Numbered from the stretch's first letter, positions 35,479 through 47,426 are shown. The stretch: 64,000 bases of DNA from Nocardia higoensis (GCF_015477835.1 NZ_JADLQN010000001.1:2046001-2110000); one strand, 5' to 3'. A program made the numbers and translations. The notes: generated from the sequence alone by a model not told the origin.

Positions 35479-36144
35479 ATGGCGGCGGATGCGCCGGACG
35501 AGGACATCTCCCACGAAACCGCTTCCCGCGAGGACCACTCGCGCGAGGACGCGGCCCGCTCCGACGGGAACGGCGCTTCCGACAGCGGGACCGTCGAGGA
35601 CGTCGCCGAGTCCCGGTACTCCCCCGCGTTGATCGCGACCGCCGTCGCACTGCCCGTCGTGCTCGTGGTCGGTCTGCTCGTCGCCGCGCTGATCGCGGGC
35701 AATACGTCGGTCGAGCGCGAGCCGCTGGCGCTGGGCGCGGTCCCCGCACCCGCTGCCGACGGCCCGGCCTGCGCGGCGCTGCTGCCCACCCTGCCCGAGG
35801 AACTCGGCGATTACACCGCGGCCACTCTGGTCGAACCGGTCCCGCCCGGCACCAAGGCCTGGCAGCCCGAGGGCGAAGGCGAACCGATCGTGTTGCGCTG
35901 CGGCCTGGAGCGCCCGCTCGAATTCCACCGCGCCTCACCGCTGCAGATCGTCAACGATGTGCGCTGGTTCGAGATCCGCGACGATGCCGCCGCGGCCAGC
36001 ACCTGGTTCGCCGTCGATCGCGAGACCTACATCGCGCTGACCATCCCGGAAGGCTCCGGCCCGACGCCGTTGCAGGCGGTCTCCGATGCCATCGCCGCCG
36101 GTATGGCCCCGCGCGAGATCGATCCGGGCCCGCTTCCCAACTGA
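35479..36144 (+). CDS. DUF3515 family membrane-anchored protein
   Basis: 221 aa. Acidic N-terminus of about 45 residues, one transmembrane helix near 48-72 (PALIATAVALPVVLVVGLLV), then an exported domain with a cysteine pair (GPACAALLPTLPEELGDY and IVLRCGLERP) typical of DUF3515. It corresponds by position to Rv2980, beside ddlA and thiL. Function unknown. AAAAGG precedes the ATG. Confidence 0.8.
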   Translation: MAADAPDEDISHETASREDHSREDAARSDGNGASDSGTVEDVAESRYSPALIATAVALPVVLVVGLLVAALIAGNTSVEREPLALGAVPAPAADGPACAALLPTLPEELGDYTAATLVEPVPPGTKAWQPEGEGEPIVLRCGLERPLEFHRASPLQIVNDVRWFEIRDDAAAASTWFAVDRETYIALTIPEGSGPTPLQAVSDAIAAGMAPREIDPGPLPN

Positions 36145-36178
36145 GCGACGGGTCGCGTCCCGATGCGTGCCCGGCCTG

Positions 36179-37279
<1,101 letters not shown>

Positions 37280-37334
37280 GCCAGGAACCGTACCGGGCGC
37301 GCCGGTGTCCGCCGCACCCGCACTTCTGGGGTCA

Positions 37335-38345
37335 CTACTCCGGCTTGATGCGTCTGCCGAGCAGGCTGCCGACCGCGTCGCGCACCGAAACTCCCTCGTG
37401 GCACACGCGGTGCACGGCATCGGTCAGCGGCATCTCCACCCCGTGCGCGGCGGCCAGCGCCCGCACCGATGTGCACGACTTCACACCCTCGGCGACCTGG
37501 CCATGGGTGGCCTGTTGCGCGGCTTCCATCGAACCGCCCGCACCGAGCACATGACCGAAGGACCGGTTGCGCGACAGCGGCGAGGTGCAGGTCGCGACGA
37601 GGTCGCCGACGCCCGCCAACCCGGCCAGCGTCACCGGTTCGGCGCCCAGGGTGACCGCGAGGCGGATGATCTCGGCCAGCCCGCGGGTGATGATGCTGGC
37701 GATCGAGTTGTCGCCCAGTCCCATGCCCGCCGCGATGCCGGTGGCCAGCGCGATGACGTTCTTACAGGCGCCGCCGATCTCGCAGCCCACCACATCGGTA
37801 TTGGTGTAAGGCCGGAAATAGCCGGTGTAGCAGGCGCGTTGCACCGCCTCCGCCCGCGCCGAATCGACGCAGGCGACCACGGTCGCCGCCGGCTGGCCCG
37901 CGGCGATCTCCTTGGCCAGATTCGGTCCGGACAGCACCGCGATGCGTTCGCGCTCCGCGCCGGTCACCTCTTCGATGACCTCGCTCATCCGCAACAGCGT
38001 GCCGGTCTCGATGCCCTTGGCCAGACTCAGCAAGGTGGCGTCGTGGTCGTCGATCGCGGCGCGCAGCGCGGGTCGCCATGCCGTCAGGTTCGCGCGCAGC
38101 GATTGCGAGGGCACCGCGAGCACCACCAGTTCCGCGCCGCGCAGCGCGAGTTCGGGGTCGTGGGTGGCGGCGATCCCGGGTAGCCGCACGTCGGGCAGGT
38201 AGGCGGGGTTGCGATGCTCGGTCGCGATCGCCTCGGCGATCTCCGGGCGCCTGGCCCAGATGGTCACTTCCGTTCCCGCGTCGGCCAACACCTTCGCGAA
38301 CGCGGTGCCCCATGATCCCGCACCAAGTACTGCCGCCCTCGTCAT
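37335..38345 (-). CDS. gpsA: NAD(P)-dependent glycerol-3-phosphate dehydrogenase
   Basis: 336 aa. It reduces dihydroxyacetone phosphate to sn-glycerol-3-phosphate for phospholipid synthesis. NAD site [18 protein letters not shown] at the N-terminus, [18 protein letters not shown] near 140, the catalytic Lys in [14 protein letters not shown], and [19 protein letters not shown]. It is followed by ddlA, as in Rv2982c-Rv2981c. ATG at 38345. Confidence 0.96.
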   Translation of the reverse strand: MTRAAVLGAGSWGTAFAKVLADAGTEVTIWARRPEIAEAIATEHRNPAYLPDVRLPGIAATHDPELALRGAELVVLAVPSQSLRANLTAWRPALRAAIDDHDATLLSLAKGIETGTLLRMSEVIEEVTGAERERIAVLSGPNLAKEIAAGQPAATVVACVDSARAEAVQRACYTGYFRPYTNTDVVGCEIGGACKNVIALATGIAAGMGLGDNSIASIITRGLAEIIRLAVTLGAEPVTLAGLAGVGDLVATCTSPLSRNRSFGHVLGAGGSMEAAQQATHGQVAEGVKSCTSVRALAAAHGVEMPLTDAVHRVCHEGVSVRDAVGSLLGRRIKPE

Positions 38346-38376
38346 CAACCCAATATGCCATGCAAGGATTGGGCCC

Positions 38377-39066
38377 ATGCGTCCGCACGCCGTGCACGCC
38401 CTGATCGCGGTCAAGCGCCTCGATCAGGCCAAGAGCCGCCTCGCCGACCGGTTGCCCGCACCACACCGGGCCCGCCTCGTCCTCGCCATGCTCGCCGACA
38501 CCGTCACCGCCGCCACGGCGGTCCCGCAGATCCGCACGGTCACCGTGGTCACCCCGGACGCGACGGTGACCGACCTGATCGGCGCGCTCGGCGCCCACGC
38601 TCATCCCGAACCCGCGGCCGACGGCCTCGACACCACCGACGGCCTCAACACCGCACTGATCCACGCCGCCGCGAGCCTGCGCGCCGAGCACCACGGCGCC
38701 GACCTGCTGGTCCTGCAGGCCGATCTCCCCGCGTTGCGCCCGGCCGAGCTCGCCGACATGCTCGACACCGCCCCGCCGCACGGACGCGCCGTGGTCGCCG
38801 ACCACACCGGCTCGGGCACCGCCGCCCTGCTGGTGCGCGGCGGCGGCGAGCTCGCACCCGCGTTCGGCGTGGACTCCGCGCGACGCCACGTCGCGGGGGG
38901 CGCGGTGGAACTGGGGGGCGATTGGCCCGGCCTGCGGCTGGACGTCGACACGGTCGCCGATCTCGAGCTGGTGACCGAGCTGGGTGCGGGTTCGTCCACG
39001 CGCGCTGTTCTGCACGACATCGGCTGGTCCTGCCGCGTTCACGAACCGGCCCGCCGAGTGTGCTAG
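38377..39066 (+). CDS. cofC: Phosphoenolpyruvate guanylyltransferase (coenzyme F420 synthesis)
   Basis: 229 aa nucleotidyltransferase, also called FbiD. It activates phosphoenolpyruvate (or phospholactate) with GTP in F420 synthesis. [20 protein letters not shown] carries the CofC signature, followed by [25 protein letters not shown] and [12 protein letters not shown]. The ATG at 38377 follows AAGGATTG. It is divergent from gpsA and upstream of ppk, as in Rv2983-Rv2984. An F420-dependent-reductase-like gene lies at 46326 in the same window. Confidence 0.92.
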   Translation: MRPHAVHALIAVKRLDQAKSRLADRLPAPHRARLVLAMLADTVTAATAVPQIRTVTVVTPDATVTDLIGALGAHAHPEPAADGLDTTDGLNTALIHAAASLRAEHHGADLLVLQADLPALRPAELADMLDTAPPHGRAVVADHTGSGTAALLVRGGGELAPAFGVDSARRHVAGGAVELGGDWPGLRLDVDTVADLELVTELGAGSSTRAVLHDIGWSCRVHEPARRVC

Positions 39067-39140
39067 CGGGTCGCCGTCCCCCAGGTCGCGACGCTGTGTT
39101 CGTTGCGACGTCGACGTGCGCGCCGGGCCGCCGGTAAGGG

Positions 39141-41315
39141 ATGATCGGTGATGTGAGCCCTACGGAAATCGTCAAGCAGCAGCAGCTGCCAACGCCGCCC
39201 CCGGCCGCGACGCCTCCCCGACCAGACCAGGCGACACAGCGTTTGCCGCAGGATCGCTACCTCAATCGGGAATTGAGCTGGCTCGACTTCAACGCACGGG
39301 TTCTCGCCCTGGCCGAGGACGCCTCGCTGCCCCTGCTGGAGCGGGCGAAGTTCCTGGCGATCTTCTCCTCGAACCTCGACGAGTTCTTCATGGTGCGCGT
39401 CGCCGGTCTCAAACGACGCGCCGAGACCGGTCTGTCGGTGCGATCGGCCGACGGACGCTCGCCGAGCGAACAGCTGGCACTGATCGCCGCCCGCACCCAG
39501 GAGATCGCCGCCAGGCACGCGCGGGTGTTCATGGATTCGGTGCTGCCCGCGCTCACCGCCGAGGGCATCGACATCATCGGCTGGGACGATCTGGACGCCG
39601 AGGAGCGCAAGCGCCAGTCGGCGTACTTCCAGGATCAGGTCTTCCCCGTCCTGACCCCGCTGGCGGTGGATCCGGCGCACCCGTTCCCCTACATCAGCGG
39701 CCTGAGCCTGAACCTGGCGGTGACCGTGAAGGACTCGGTCACCGGCGGCGAGCACTTCGCCCGCGTCAAGGTCCCCGACAATGTCGACCGGTTCGTGCGG
39801 GTGCGCCGCACGTCCGGCTCCATCGCGGCCTTCCTGCCGATGGAAGCCCTCATCGCCGCGCACCTGGAGCAGCTGTTCCCCGGCATGGAAGTCGTCGAGC
39901 ACCATTCCTTCCGCATCACCCGCAATGCCGATTTCGAGGTAGACGAGGACCGCGACGAGGATCTGCTGCAGGCCCTCGAACGCGAACTGGCCAGGCGCCG
40001 CTTCGGTTCCCCGGTGCGACTCGAGGTCTCCGACGACATGACCGAGCACATGCTCGATCTGCTGCTGCGCGAACTCGACGTCGATCCCGCCGACGTGATC
40101 CAGGTGCCCGGTCTGCTCGACCTGTCCTGCCTGTGGCAGGTCTACGGCGTGGACCGGCCGCTGCTCAAGGATGCCCCCTACGTGCCCGCGACTCCGCCGG
40201 CGTTCGGGGAGCGCGAGACCCCGCGCAATGTCTTCGCCGCGCTGCGCGAGGGGGACGTGCTCGTGCACCACCCCTACGATTCGTTCTCCACCAGCGTGCA
40301 GCGCTTCATCGAACAGGCCGCCGCCGATCCGCAGGTGCTGGCCATCAAGCAGACGCTGTACCGCACCTCGGGTGACTCCCCCATCGTCAACGCGCTCATC
40401 GACGCCGCCGAGGCGGGCAAGCAGGTCGTGGCGCTGGTGGAGATCAAGGCCCGCTTCGACGAGCAGGCCAATATCAAGTGGGCCCGCAAGCTCGAACAGG
40501 CGGGCGTGCACGTGGTCTACGGGCTCATCGGCCTCAAGACGCACTGCAAGACCTGCCTGGTGGTGCGACGCGAGGGCTCCACGATCCGGCGCTACTGCCA
40601 TATCGGCACCGGCAACTACAACCCGAAGACCGCGCGACTGTACGAGGACGTCGGATTGCTCACTGCCGCACCGGAAATCGGCGCGGATCTCACCGATCTG
40701 TTCAACTCGCTGACCGGATATTCGCGAAAGTCGGACTACCGCAATCTGCTGGTTGCCCCGCAAGGGGTTCGCGCAGGCATCATCGAGCGAATCCAGCGCG
40801 AGATCGAACTGGCCCAGCAGGGCGTGGCAGCGCGAATCCGGTTGAAGGCCAACGCGATTGTCGATGAGCAGGTCATCGACGCGCTGTACCGCGCCTCGCA
40901 GGCGGGTGTGCCGGTGCAGATCGTCGTGCGCGGCATCTGCGGCCTCAAGCCGGGTGTGCCGGGCATGAGCGAGAACATCGAAGTGCGATCGATCCTCGGC
41001 CGGTTCCTCGAGCACTCGCGGTTGCTGCATTTCCAGGCGCAGGACGAGTTCTGGATCGGCAGCGCCGACATGATGCACCGCAATCTCGACCGGCGCGTGG
41101 AGGTCATGGCGAAGGTGAACGATCCCAAGCTGAAAGAGCAATTGGCACGAGTGCTCGATTCCGCCCTCTACCCGACCACCCGATGCTGGGTGCTGCAGCC
41201 GGACGGCAGCTGGGCCGCTTCCCCCGGCCACGACTCCACCGAGGACGGGCAGGGCGAGCAGGTTCGCGATCACCAGCAGTACATGATGCGACTACGGAGG
41301 CCGGAGCAGCCGTGA
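39141..41315 (+). CDS. ppk: Polyphosphate kinase 1
   Basis: 724 aa. It makes inorganic polyphosphate from [57 protein letters not shown], and the catalytic histidine segment [18 protein letters not shown] are intact. ATG at 39141 with TAAGGG just upstream; GTG at 39153 is possible. mutT1 overlaps the end by 4 nt. Confidence 0.96.
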   Translation: MIGDVSPTEIVKQQQLPTPPPAATPPRPDQATQRLPQDRYLNRELSWLDFNARVLALAEDASLPLLERAKFLAIFSSNLDEFFMVRVAGLKRRAETGLSVRSADGRSPSEQLALIAARTQEIAARHARVFMDSVLPALTAEGIDIIGWDDLDAEERKRQSAYFQDQVFPVLTPLAVDPAHPFPYISGLSLNLAVTVKDSVTGGEHFARVKVPDNVDRFVRVRRTSGSIAAFLPMEALIAAHLEQLFPGMEVVEHHSFRITRNADFEVDEDRDEDLLQALERELARRRFGSPVRLEVSDDMTEHMLDLLLRELDVDPADVIQVPGLLDLSCLWQVYGVDRPLLKDAPYVPATPPAFGERETPRNVFAALREGDVLVHHPYDSFSTSVQRFIEQAAADPQVLAIKQTLYRTSGDSPIVNALIDAAEAGKQVVALVEIKARFDEQANIKWARKLEQAGVHVVYGLIGLKTHCKTCLVVRREGSTIRRYCHIGTGNYNPKTARLYEDVGLLTAAPEIGADLTDLFNSLTGYSRKSDYRNLLVAPQGVRAGIIERIQREIELAQQGVAARIRLKANAIVDEQVIDALYRASQAGVPVQIVVRGICGLKPGVPGMSENIEVRSILGRFLEHSRLLHFQAQDEFWIGSADMMHRNLDRRVEVMAKVNDPKLKEQLARVLDSALYPTTRCWVLQPDGSWAASPGHDSTEDGQGEQVRDHQQYMMRLRRPEQP

Positions 41316-42271
41316 TCGAACACGCTGGCTACACCGACGAGGGCCCGATCACCGATCCCCGGGTCACCGCCAATATCCACGCGGCAGGCGCGGTGCTGTG
41401 GCGTCCCGGCACCAAGGGCGGGATCGAGATCGCCGTCGTGCACCGGCCGAAGTACGGCGACTGGTCGCTGCCCAAGGGCAAACTCGACCCCGGCGAGACG
41501 CCGATGCTCGCCGCGGTGCGTGAGGTCCACGAGGAGACCGGTCTTTCCTGCCGGCTCGGCAGATACCTCGGGTCGGTCACCTATCCCATTCCCGGCCACC
41601 GCCGGCTCAAGCGCGTCGATTACTGGGCGGCCTCGGCGGCCGGCGGCGAATTCCACGCCGATTCCGAAGTCGACGAACTGCGCTGGTATCCGCTCGATCG
41701 GGTGATGGACGCGTTGTCGTATCCGATGGACCGTCAGGTGGTGCGCACCTTCGCCCGACTGCCCGCCGACACCGCCACCATGATTCTGGTGCGCCACGCG
41801 AAAGCCGGTAACCGCGACCGTTTCGACGGACCGGACGATCAGCGCCCGCTCGAACAGGCCGGCCAGGAACAGGCGCGGGCACTGGTGCCCAACCTGCTCA
41901 CCTTCGGCCCTGCCGCGGTGCACTCGGCGCCGCCGGTGCGCTGCGTGGACACGGTGCGGCCGCTGGCGGACAAACTGGGCGTCGAGGTCCTCCTGGAGCC
42001 GACGTTGTCGGAATCCGCCTACGACGCCGACCCCGAGGCGGCCAGGAGGCGGGCCACCGAACTGATCTCGCCCGATGAGGTGCGGGTGGTGTGCAGTCAG
42101 GGCGGAGTGATTCCCGATCTGCTGGACTGGTGGGCGAATCGCGACGGATCGAAACTGCCGCCGGCACGCAATCGCAAAGGCAGCGCGTGGGTGCTCTCGT
42201 TCGCCGGCGGGCGACTGGTCGCCGCGGATCATCTCGACCGCAAGCTGTCGGCCTCCGTAGTGAAATCGTGA
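41312..42271 (+). CDS. mutT1: MutT1: Nudix hydrolase fused to histidine phosphatase
   Basis: 319 aa. The Nudix domain (about 15-150) has the box [20 protein letters not shown]. The C-terminal histidine-phosphatase domain (about 155-315) has ILVRHAKAG. The mycobacterial homologue hydrolyses 8-oxo-(d)GTP and Ap(n)A. The GTG start overlaps the ppk TGA, with GGAGG upstream, so the two are co-translated. Followed by a strong hairpin shared with hupB. Confidence 0.94.
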   Translation: MIEHAGYTDEGPITDPRVTANIHAAGAVLWRPGTKGGIEIAVVHRPKYGDWSLPKGKLDPGETPMLAAVREVHEETGLSCRLGRYLGSVTYPIPGHRRLKRVDYWAASAAGGEFHADSEVDELRWYPLDRVMDALSYPMDRQVVRTFARLPADTATMILVRHAKAGNRDRFDGPDDQRPLEQAGQEQARALVPNLLTFGPAAVHSAPPVRCVDTVRPLADKLGVEVLLEPTLSESAYDADPEAARRRATELISPDEVRVVCSQGGVIPDLLDWWANRDGSKLPPARNRKGSAWVLSFAGGRLVAADHLDRKLSASVVKS

Positions 42272-42318
42272 CCTGCTCAGCGAAATACCTCGGCCGATAG
42301 CGCCCGCACACGCCGAAT

Positions 42319-42346
42319 CGGCCCCGGGACGGTGTTCCCGGGGCCG
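42319..42346. terminator. Bidirectional terminator between mutT1 and hupB
   Basis: An 11-bp perfect stem, CGGCCCCGGGA/TCCCGGGGCCG, with a 6-nt loop, between convergent genes. Confidence 0.8.
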
Positions 42347-42423
42347 TTATCGGTCCAGCGGCGGTGTATGCGCGTGTGCCGCGCCTGCGGCGGGGTACGC
42401 GGCGTTCGGCGCGTTGTGCGGCG

Positions 42424-43098
42424 TCAGCGGCGGGTGGTCGTCCGCTTGGCCGCGGTCTTCTTCGCGGGGGCCTTCTTTGCCGCCGTGGTCTTCTTTGCGG
42501 CGGTGGCCTTGGCCGGGGTCGCCTTGGCCGTCGTGGTCTTCTTGGCGGCGGTCGTCTTCTTGGCGGCGGTGGTGCTCTTGGCGGCCGTCGCCCTGGTGGT
42601 GGTCTTCTTCGCGGGCGCCTTCTTGGCCGCGGTCTTGGTCGCGGTCGTCTTGCGCGCGGTGGTCTTCGCGGGCGCCTTGGTGGCGGCCTTCTTGGCCGGT
42701 GCCTTGGTGGCGGCCTTCTTGGCCGCCGCCTTGGCCGTGGTCTTCTTGGCCGCGGTCTTCTTGGCCGCCACAGGCGCATTCACGCCGCGCTTGACCGCGG
42801 GGCCGGTCGCGGCCAGCTTCTGCTTACCCGCGATGACGGCTTTGAACTGGGCGCCAGGCCGGAACGCCGGCACCGAAGTGGCTTTCACCTTGACGGTTTC
42901 GCCGGTGCGCGGGTTCCTGGCGACCCGGGGAGCCCGCTTGCGCTGTTCGAAGACACCGAATCCGGTGATGGTGACGCTCTGGCCCTTGTGCACTGCACGC
43001 ACGATGGTGTCGACAACGTGCTCGACTGCCGCGGTAGCCGTGCGCCTGTCCGTACCCAACTTTTCGGTCAGAACGTCGATCAGTTCCGCCTTGTTCAT
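42424..43098 (-). CDS. hupB: HupB: HU-family nucleoid protein with histone-H1-like tail
   Basis: 224 aa. Residues 1-92 are the HU fold ([40 protein letters not shown] with the DNA-binding arm). The remaining ~120 residues are a Lys/Ala/Thr/Pro tail made of irregular AAKK, PAKK and TTAK repeats, as in mycobacterial HupB. It compacts DNA and is a known target of acetylation and iron-related regulation in relatives. CGGAGGATTCA precedes the ATG. The opposite strand shows long spurious open frames because of the repeat. Confidence 0.95.
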   Translation of the reverse strand: MNKAELIDVLTEKLGTDRRTATAAVEHVVDTIVRAVHKGQSVTITGFGVFEQRKRAPRVARNPRTGETVKVKATSVPAFRPGAQFKAVIAGKQKLAATGPAVKRGVNAPVAAKKTAAKKTTAKAAAKKAATKAPAKKAATKAPAKTTARKTTATKTAAKKAPAKKTTTRATAAKSTTAAKKTTAAKKTTTAKATPAKATAAKKTTAAKKAPAKKTAAKRTTTRR

Positions 43099-43240
43099 TG
43101 AATCCTCCGCAGACTAATGGCCCGTCGTCGGACCGACTAGGTACCACGGTAAACCCACATTGAGCAAGAGTCTATGTGCCACGCCAAAATTCATGGTGGT
43201 TTAGCACACGTCCAGCTACCGCTTCTGATGAGGCCCAGCT

Positions 43241-43257
43241 ATCACCGCGCCGGTGAT
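43241..43257 (-). terminator. Hairpin at the leuD stop
   Basis: ATCACCG-CGC-CGGTGAT, a 7-bp stem abutting the leuD stop codon. Probable weak terminator before hupB. Confidence 0.4.
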
Positions 43258-43865
43258 TACGTCTGCGAAATAGGCGCCGGAAGCGTGGTGGGCTTCCATG
43301 CCGGCCTTGCCTTTTCGAACTCGGCGATCACGTCACTACGGCGCAGCGTAAGGCCGATGTCGTCCAAACCCTCGAGCAGACGCCACCGCGTGTAGTCATC
43401 AATATCGAACGGCAACACGACGGTTCCGGCGGTGACCGTGCGCGCGTGCAGGTCCACCGTCAATTCGAGACCGGGCTGTTCCTCGATCATCTTCCAGAGC
43501 ATTTCGACATCGTTCTGTGACATCTGCGCGGCCAACAGACCGCCCTTACCCGCATTGCCGCGGAAGATGTCGGCGAAGCGGGAGGCGATGACCACTCGAA
43601 AGCCGTAGTCCGACAGCGCCCAAACGGCGTGTTCACGGGAGGATCCGGTGCCGAAATCCGGTCCCGCCACCAGTACGGTGCCTCGGTTGAAGGGTTCGAT
43701 GTTCAGAATGAAGTCCGGGTCGTTGCGCCAGGCGGCGAACAGCCCGTCCTCGAATCCGGTGCGAGTGACCCGCTTCAGGTAGACCGCCGGAATGATCTGG
43801 TCGGTGTCGACATTGGACCGGCGCAGCGGCACGCCGATTCCCTTGTGCACGGTGAAGGCTTCCAT
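43257..43865 (-). CDS. leuD: 3-isopropylmalate dehydratase small subunit
   Basis: 202 aa. Works with LeuC to isomerise 2- to 3-isopropylmalate in leucine synthesis. [34 protein letters not shown] and [15 protein letters not shown] are typical swivel-domain motifs. It starts 39 nt after the leuC stop, as in Rv2988c-Rv2987c. Confidence 0.95.
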   Translation of the reverse strand: MEAFTVHKGIGVPLRRSNVDTDQIIPAVYLKRVTRTGFEDGLFAAWRNDPDFILNIEPFNRGTVLVAGPDFGTGSSREHAVWALSDYGFRVVIASRFADIFRGNAGKGGLLAAQMSQNDVEMLWKMIEEQPGLELTVDLHARTVTAGTVVLPFDIDDYTRWRLLEGLDDIGLTLRRSDVIAEFEKARPAWKPTTLPAPISQT

Positions 43866-43904
43866 CGGATTCTCTCCTGGTCGAAAAAGGTGAAGGGTGG
43901 GCTT

Positions 43905-45329
43905 TCAGGCCAGATCGGCGGGTGAGGACAGCGTTCCGCGCACCGCGGTGGCCGCGGCCACCAGCGGGGAAACCAGGTGGGTGCGGCCCCCCTTGCCCTG
44001 CCTGCCCTCGAAGTTGCGATTCGAGGTGGAGGCGCAGCGCTGACCCGGCTCCAGCTGATCGGGATTCATGCCCAGGCACATCGAGCAGCCCGCCTGCCGC
44101 CATTCCGCGCCCGCGGCGGTGAAGATTTCGCCGAGCCCCTCGGATTCGGCCTGTGCGCGCACCCGCATGGAACCGGGCACCACCAGCATCCGCACGCCGT
44201 CGGCGACCCGACGACCCTTCAACACATCGGCCACCGCGCGCAGGTCCTCGATCCGGCCGTTGGTGCACGATCCGACGAAAACGGTGTCGACCGGGACCTC
44301 GCGCAGCGGCGTGCCCGGGATCAAATCCATATACCGCAGCGCCTTCTCCGCGGCCTCCCGGGCCGTCTCGTCGGCGATCTCGGCCGGATTCGGCACCGCC
44401 GAACTCAGCGGCGCGCCCTGACCGGGGTTGGTGCCCCAGGTGACGAACGGGCTCAGCGTGCTCGCGTCGATGTGCACCTCGGCGTCGAAAACCGCCCCTT
44501 CGTCGGTCCTGAGCGCATCCCAGGCGGCCACCGCGGCGTCCCAGTCGGCCCCCTTGGGGGCATGGGGGCGGCCTTTCAAGAATTCGTAGGTGACCTCGTC
44601 GGGGGCGATCATGCCCGCCCTGGCGCCCGCCTCGATGGACATGTTGCACATGGTCATCCGGGCTTCCATCGACATCGACCGGACGGCCTCGCCGCGGTAC
44701 TCGAGCACGTAGCCCTGACCGCCGCCGGTGCCGATCTGGGCGATGACCGCGAGAATCACGTCCTTACTGGTGACTCCGTGCGGCAACTGACCGTCGATGT
44801 CGATCGCCATGGTCTTGAACGGGCGCAGCGACAGCGTCTGAGTGGCCAGCACGTGCTCGACCTCGCTGGTGCCGATGCCCATGGCCAGCGCGCCGAACGC
44901 GCCGTGCGTGGAGGTGTGGCTGTCGCCGCAGACCACGGTGGTGCCCGGCTGGGTCAGCCCCAGCTGCGGCCCGACCACGTGCACGATGCCCTGCTCGATG
45001 TCACCCATCGGGTGCAGGCGGATGCCGAACTCCGCGCAGTTGCGCCGCAGCGTCTCGACCTGGGTACGCGAGATCGGGTCCGCGATCGGCTTGTCGATGT
45101 CGACGGTCGGGACGTTGTGGTCCTCGGTGGCGATGGTGAGATCCGGCCGGCGCACCGGTCGGCCCGCGGCGCGCAGACCGTCGAAGGCCTGCGGACTGGT
45201 CACCTCGTGCACCAGATGCAGATCGATGTAGATCAGATCGGGCTCGCGCGAGGCGCCTTCACCCTCACCGCGGGCGACGACATGCTCGTCCCAGACCTTC
45301 TCGGCCAGGGTACGGGGGCGGTCGGTCAT
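43905..45329 (-). CDS. leuC: 3-isopropylmalate dehydratase large subunit
   Basis: 474 aa aconitase-fold enzyme with a [4Fe-4S] cluster. The cluster cysteines are in [10 protein letters not shown] and in [30 protein letters not shown] and [20 protein letters not shown] are also present. First gene of leuCD. The promoter region is shared with a divergent IclR-type regulator (45594) whose operator-like repeats lie at 45541-45582. Confidence 0.95.
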   Translation of the reverse strand: MTDRPRTLAEKVWDEHVVARGEGEGASREPDLIYIDLHLVHEVTSPQAFDGLRAAGRPVRRPDLTIATEDHNVPTVDIDKPIADPISRTQVETLRRNCAEFGIRLHPMGDIEQGIVHVVGPQLGLTQPGTTVVCGDSHTSTHGAFGALAMGIGTSEVEHVLATQTLSLRPFKTMAIDIDGQLPHGVTSKDVILAVIAQIGTGGGQGYVLEYRGEAVRSMSMEARMTMCNMSIEAGARAGMIAPDEVTYEFLKGRPHAPKGADWDAAVAAWDALRTDEGAVFDAEVHIDASTLSPFVTWGTNPGQGAPLSSAVPNPAEIADETAREAAEKALRYMDLIPGTPLREVPVDTVFVGSCTNGRIEDLRAVADVLKGRRVADGVRMLVVPGSMRVRAQAESEGLGEIFTAAGAEWRQAGCSMCLGMNPDQLEPGQRCASTSNRNFEGRQGKGGRTHLVSPLVAAATAVRGTLSSPADLA

Positions 45330-45540
45330 TTCTCGCTCACCTTTCGAAACGAAACAGCAGGTCCGCTGCCTCCGGGCTGCGGAGGGCGGCTGACTGCACG
45401 GGCTGGGCTCTCGCGTCCGGCGGACTCGCCCGGGCGGAGCCGCCCGAGGCCGGTGTCCGGCGAGATCGCTTTTCCGAGGGTTCCCACCGATTCGATCTCC
45501 GGGCCGGCTTCCGGTCGACCTTCCCGGGGTGGGATTCGCG

Positions 45541-45593
45541 GTATTCGATTCTCAGTATTCGAATCTCAGTATCCGAGACGCTAGTATCGTTCT
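45541..45593. promoter_or_regulatory. Three 14-nt tandem repeats and leaderless promoter for the IclR gene
   Basis: GTATTCGATTCTCA (45541-45554) and GTATTCGAATCTCA (45555-45568) are followed by a degenerate copy beginning GTATCCGAGA (45569). They end beside the -10 box TAGTAT (45582-45587), which lies 6 nt before the ATG, so the repeats cover about -12 to -53. This fits autorepression and control of leuCD by the IclR protein. Confidence 0.6.
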
Positions 45594-46295
45594 ATGAGAC
45601 AGCATAGCGGTATCGGCGTTCTGGACAAAGCGGTGGCGGTGCTCTACGCGGTCGCCGAGCAACCCTGCGGCCTCAACGACCTCTGCGCCCGCACCGGCCT
45701 GCCGCGCGCCACCGCGCACCGGCTCGCGGTGGGCCTGGAAACGCACCGCCTGCTCGCCCGTGACAACAACGGCATCTGGCGGCCCGGCCCGGCACTGGCG
45801 GAGCTGTCCGCGACCGCCAACGATCCGCTCCAGGAAGCGGCGACCCTCATCCTGCCGCGGCTGCGGGAGATCACCGGCGAGAGCGTCCAACTCTACGTCC
45901 GCGACGGCCAGGCCCGCGTCTGCGTGGCCGCCATGGAGCCGCCCTCCGGCTTGCGCGACACCGTCCCCATCGGCGCTCGCCTACCGCTCACCGCGGGTTC
46001 GGCGGCCAAGGTCCTGCTCGCCTGGGCCGATGCCGAGGTGCAGCGGGCCGTACTGCCCGACGCCGTGTTCGGCGAGCGCGTGCTGGCGGAGGTGCGCAAG
46101 CGCGGGTGGGCGCAGAGCGCCGCCGAACGCGCCTCCGGCGTGGCCAGCGTCTCGGCACCGGTGCGCGATACCGCGGGCCTCGTGGTCGCGGCGGTCTCGG
46201 TGTCCGGCCCGATCGACCGGATGGGCAGGCGGCCGGGCGCGCGCTGGGCGGCCGACCTGGTGGCCGCGTCGGACGCGCTCCACAAAAGGCTGTAA
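45594..46295 (+). CDS. IclR-family regulator of leucine biosynthesis (LtbR/NdgR type)
   Basis: 233 aa. Winged helix-turn-helix at about 5-60 (VLDKAVAVLYAVAEQPCGLN, LPRATAHRLAVGLETH), then the IclR effector domain (about 70-225). Its position divergent from leuCD matches M. tuberculosis Rv2989 and C. glutamicum LtbR, which represses leu and trp genes. The transcript is probably leaderless. Likely ligand is a leucine-pathway metabolite; that is inference. Confidence 0.87.
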   Translation: MRQHSGIGVLDKAVAVLYAVAEQPCGLNDLCARTGLPRATAHRLAVGLETHRLLARDNNGIWRPGPALAELSATANDPLQEAATLILPRLREITGESVQLYVRDGQARVCVAAMEPPSGLRDTVPIGARLPLTAGSAAKVLLAWADAEVQRAVLPDAVFGERVLAEVRKRGWAQSAAERASGVASVSAPVRDTAGLVVAAVSVSGPIDRMGRRPGARWAADLVAASDALHKRL

Positions 46296-46325
46296 CACGT
46301 TTCATTCTCGCCCTAGAGTGGGCGA

Positions 46326-46862
46326 ATGGGAGTCAATCAACGCGCGCAGATCGTCATGGCCGACGCCGAGGTCGCCGAGTTCCTGGAGAACAGTCGCATC
46401 GCCACCCTGGCGACCATCGGCCCCGGCGGCGCCCCGCATCTGATCGCCATGTGGTACGCGCTGATCGGCGGCGAGCGCGAGGCCGACGGGTCGGTCCGCA
46501 CCCTGCCGGAGCTGTGGTTCGAGACCAAGGCCAAGTCGCAGAAGGTGGTGAACCTGCGCCGCGACTCGCGGATCACCTGCATGGTGGAAGCCGGCCACAC
46601 CTACGACCAGTTGCGCGGGGTCTCCCTCGAGGGCACCGCCGAGATCGTGGAGGACCCGGACGCCATCTGGCGGGTCGGGGTCAGCGTATGGGAGCGCTAC
46701 ACCGGGCCCTACAGCGAGGAGGTCGCTCCGCTGGTGGCGAACATGCTGCACAAGCGGGTCGCCGTGCGGGTCGTGCCGACCCGCATCCGCAGCTGGGACC
46801 ATCGCAAGCTCGGCCTGCCCGCCATGCCGCTCGGCGGGAGCACCGCCGCCGGCCTGGAGTGA
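46326..46862 (+). CDS. FDOR-B type (F420-dependent) pyridoxamine-oxidase-fold reductase, Rv2991-like
   Basis: 178 aa split beta-barrel flavin/deazaflavin oxidoreductase. AEFLENSRIATLATIGPGGA and HLIAMWYAL, then LWFETKAKSQKVVNLRRDSR. Position and sequence match Rv2991, placed in the F420-binding FDOR-B group. Together with cofC in this window it points to active F420 chemistry. TAGAGT (46314-46319) lies 6 nt before the ATG, so the mRNA may be leaderless. Substrate unknown. Confidence 0.83.
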   Translation: MGVNQRAQIVMADAEVAEFLENSRIATLATIGPGGAPHLIAMWYALIGGEREADGSVRTLPELWFETKAKSQKVVNLRRDSRITCMVEAGHTYDQLRGVSLEGTAEIVEDPDAIWRVGVSVWERYTGPYSEEVAPLVANMLHKRVAVRVVPTRIRSWDHRKLGLPAMPLGGSTAAGLE

Positions 46863-46889
46863 GACCGCGCCGGAAGAGAGCCGGAACGA

Positions 46890-46924
46890 GAAAGGCTCCC
46901 GCTCGTGACGAGCGGGAGCCTTTC
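46890..46924. terminator. Strong bidirectional terminator
   Basis: A 16-bp perfect stem, GAAAGGCTCCCGCTCG with its complement, and a 3-nt loop, ending in CTTTC. It lies between the FDOR gene and the leftward-facing tRNA-Glu. Confidence 0.85.
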
Positions 46925-46928
46925 GTTG

Positions 46929-47001
46929 TAGCCCCGACGGGATTCGAACCCGCGCTACCGCCTTGAGAGGGCGGCGTCCTAGGCCGCTAGACGACGGGGC
47001 C
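46929..47001 (-). tRNA. tRNA-Glu (anticodon CTC)
   Basis: A full cloverleaf on the minus strand: acceptor GGCCCCG with CGGGGCU (first pair G-U), D-arm CGTCTAGCGGCCTAGGACG, anticodon stem CCGCC around CTCTCAA with CTC, T-arm GGGTTCGAATCCC, discriminator A. No encoded CCA. Confidence 0.95.
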
Positions 47002-47155
47002 AGGGACATGATCTCTCATTTCTGAGGACCACCCGGTGTGGATCTCTGCGATCCGTGGAGTGCTCGGTTAGCTTAGCCGACCGGAGCCCGGCGACCAAAT
47101 CGCCGGGTGCTGAACTACTTTCGGTCGCGAACCGAGAGACGTGCAACACTTTCCG

Positions 47156-47227
47156 CTGGGGTACCAGGACTCGAACCTAGAATGGCTGAACCAGAATCAG
47201 CTGTGTTGCCAATTACACCATACCCCA
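47156..47227 (-). tRNA. tRNA-Gln (anticodon CTG)
   Basis: Minus-strand cloverleaf: acceptor TGGGGTA with TACCCCA, anticodon loop TTCTGGT with CTG, T-arm GGTTCGAGTCC, discriminator G. It lies 154 nt from tRNA-Glu in the same orientation and downstream of gltX, which charges tRNA-Glu and, in most actinobacteria, also tRNA-Gln for later amidation. Confidence 0.94.
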
Positions 47228-47426
47228 ATGACCTGGACTTTCTTCCCGGAGTCTGGCTGACTCCGGTCCGTGTTCCGGCCGAGAAAGAGATTACCAAACC
47301 CCAGAGGGTAAACTACAAATCGCCTGGTCAGAGGCATGTTTTCGGCGGTTTCGAGCCGATTGCCGGGGTGTGGAGCCCGGACGGCGCCCCACCCCAGCTC
47401 CCAGACCCCGGCACCGCCGGCCCTCG

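Noticed and set aside
39063..41273. 736-aa minus-strand frame
   Set aside because: Antisense shadow of ppk, which has full catalytic motifs on the plus strand.
42332..43117. Long hydrophobic plus-strand frames opposite hupB (Val/Phe/Leu-rich, membrane-like)
   Set aside because: They are the antisense of the Lys/Ala-rich HupB tail; the repeat composition keeps several frames open.
45330..45540. Leader-peptide attenuator for leuCD
   Set aside because: I could not find a run of Leu codons with alternative hairpins; the tandem operator repeats explain control better.
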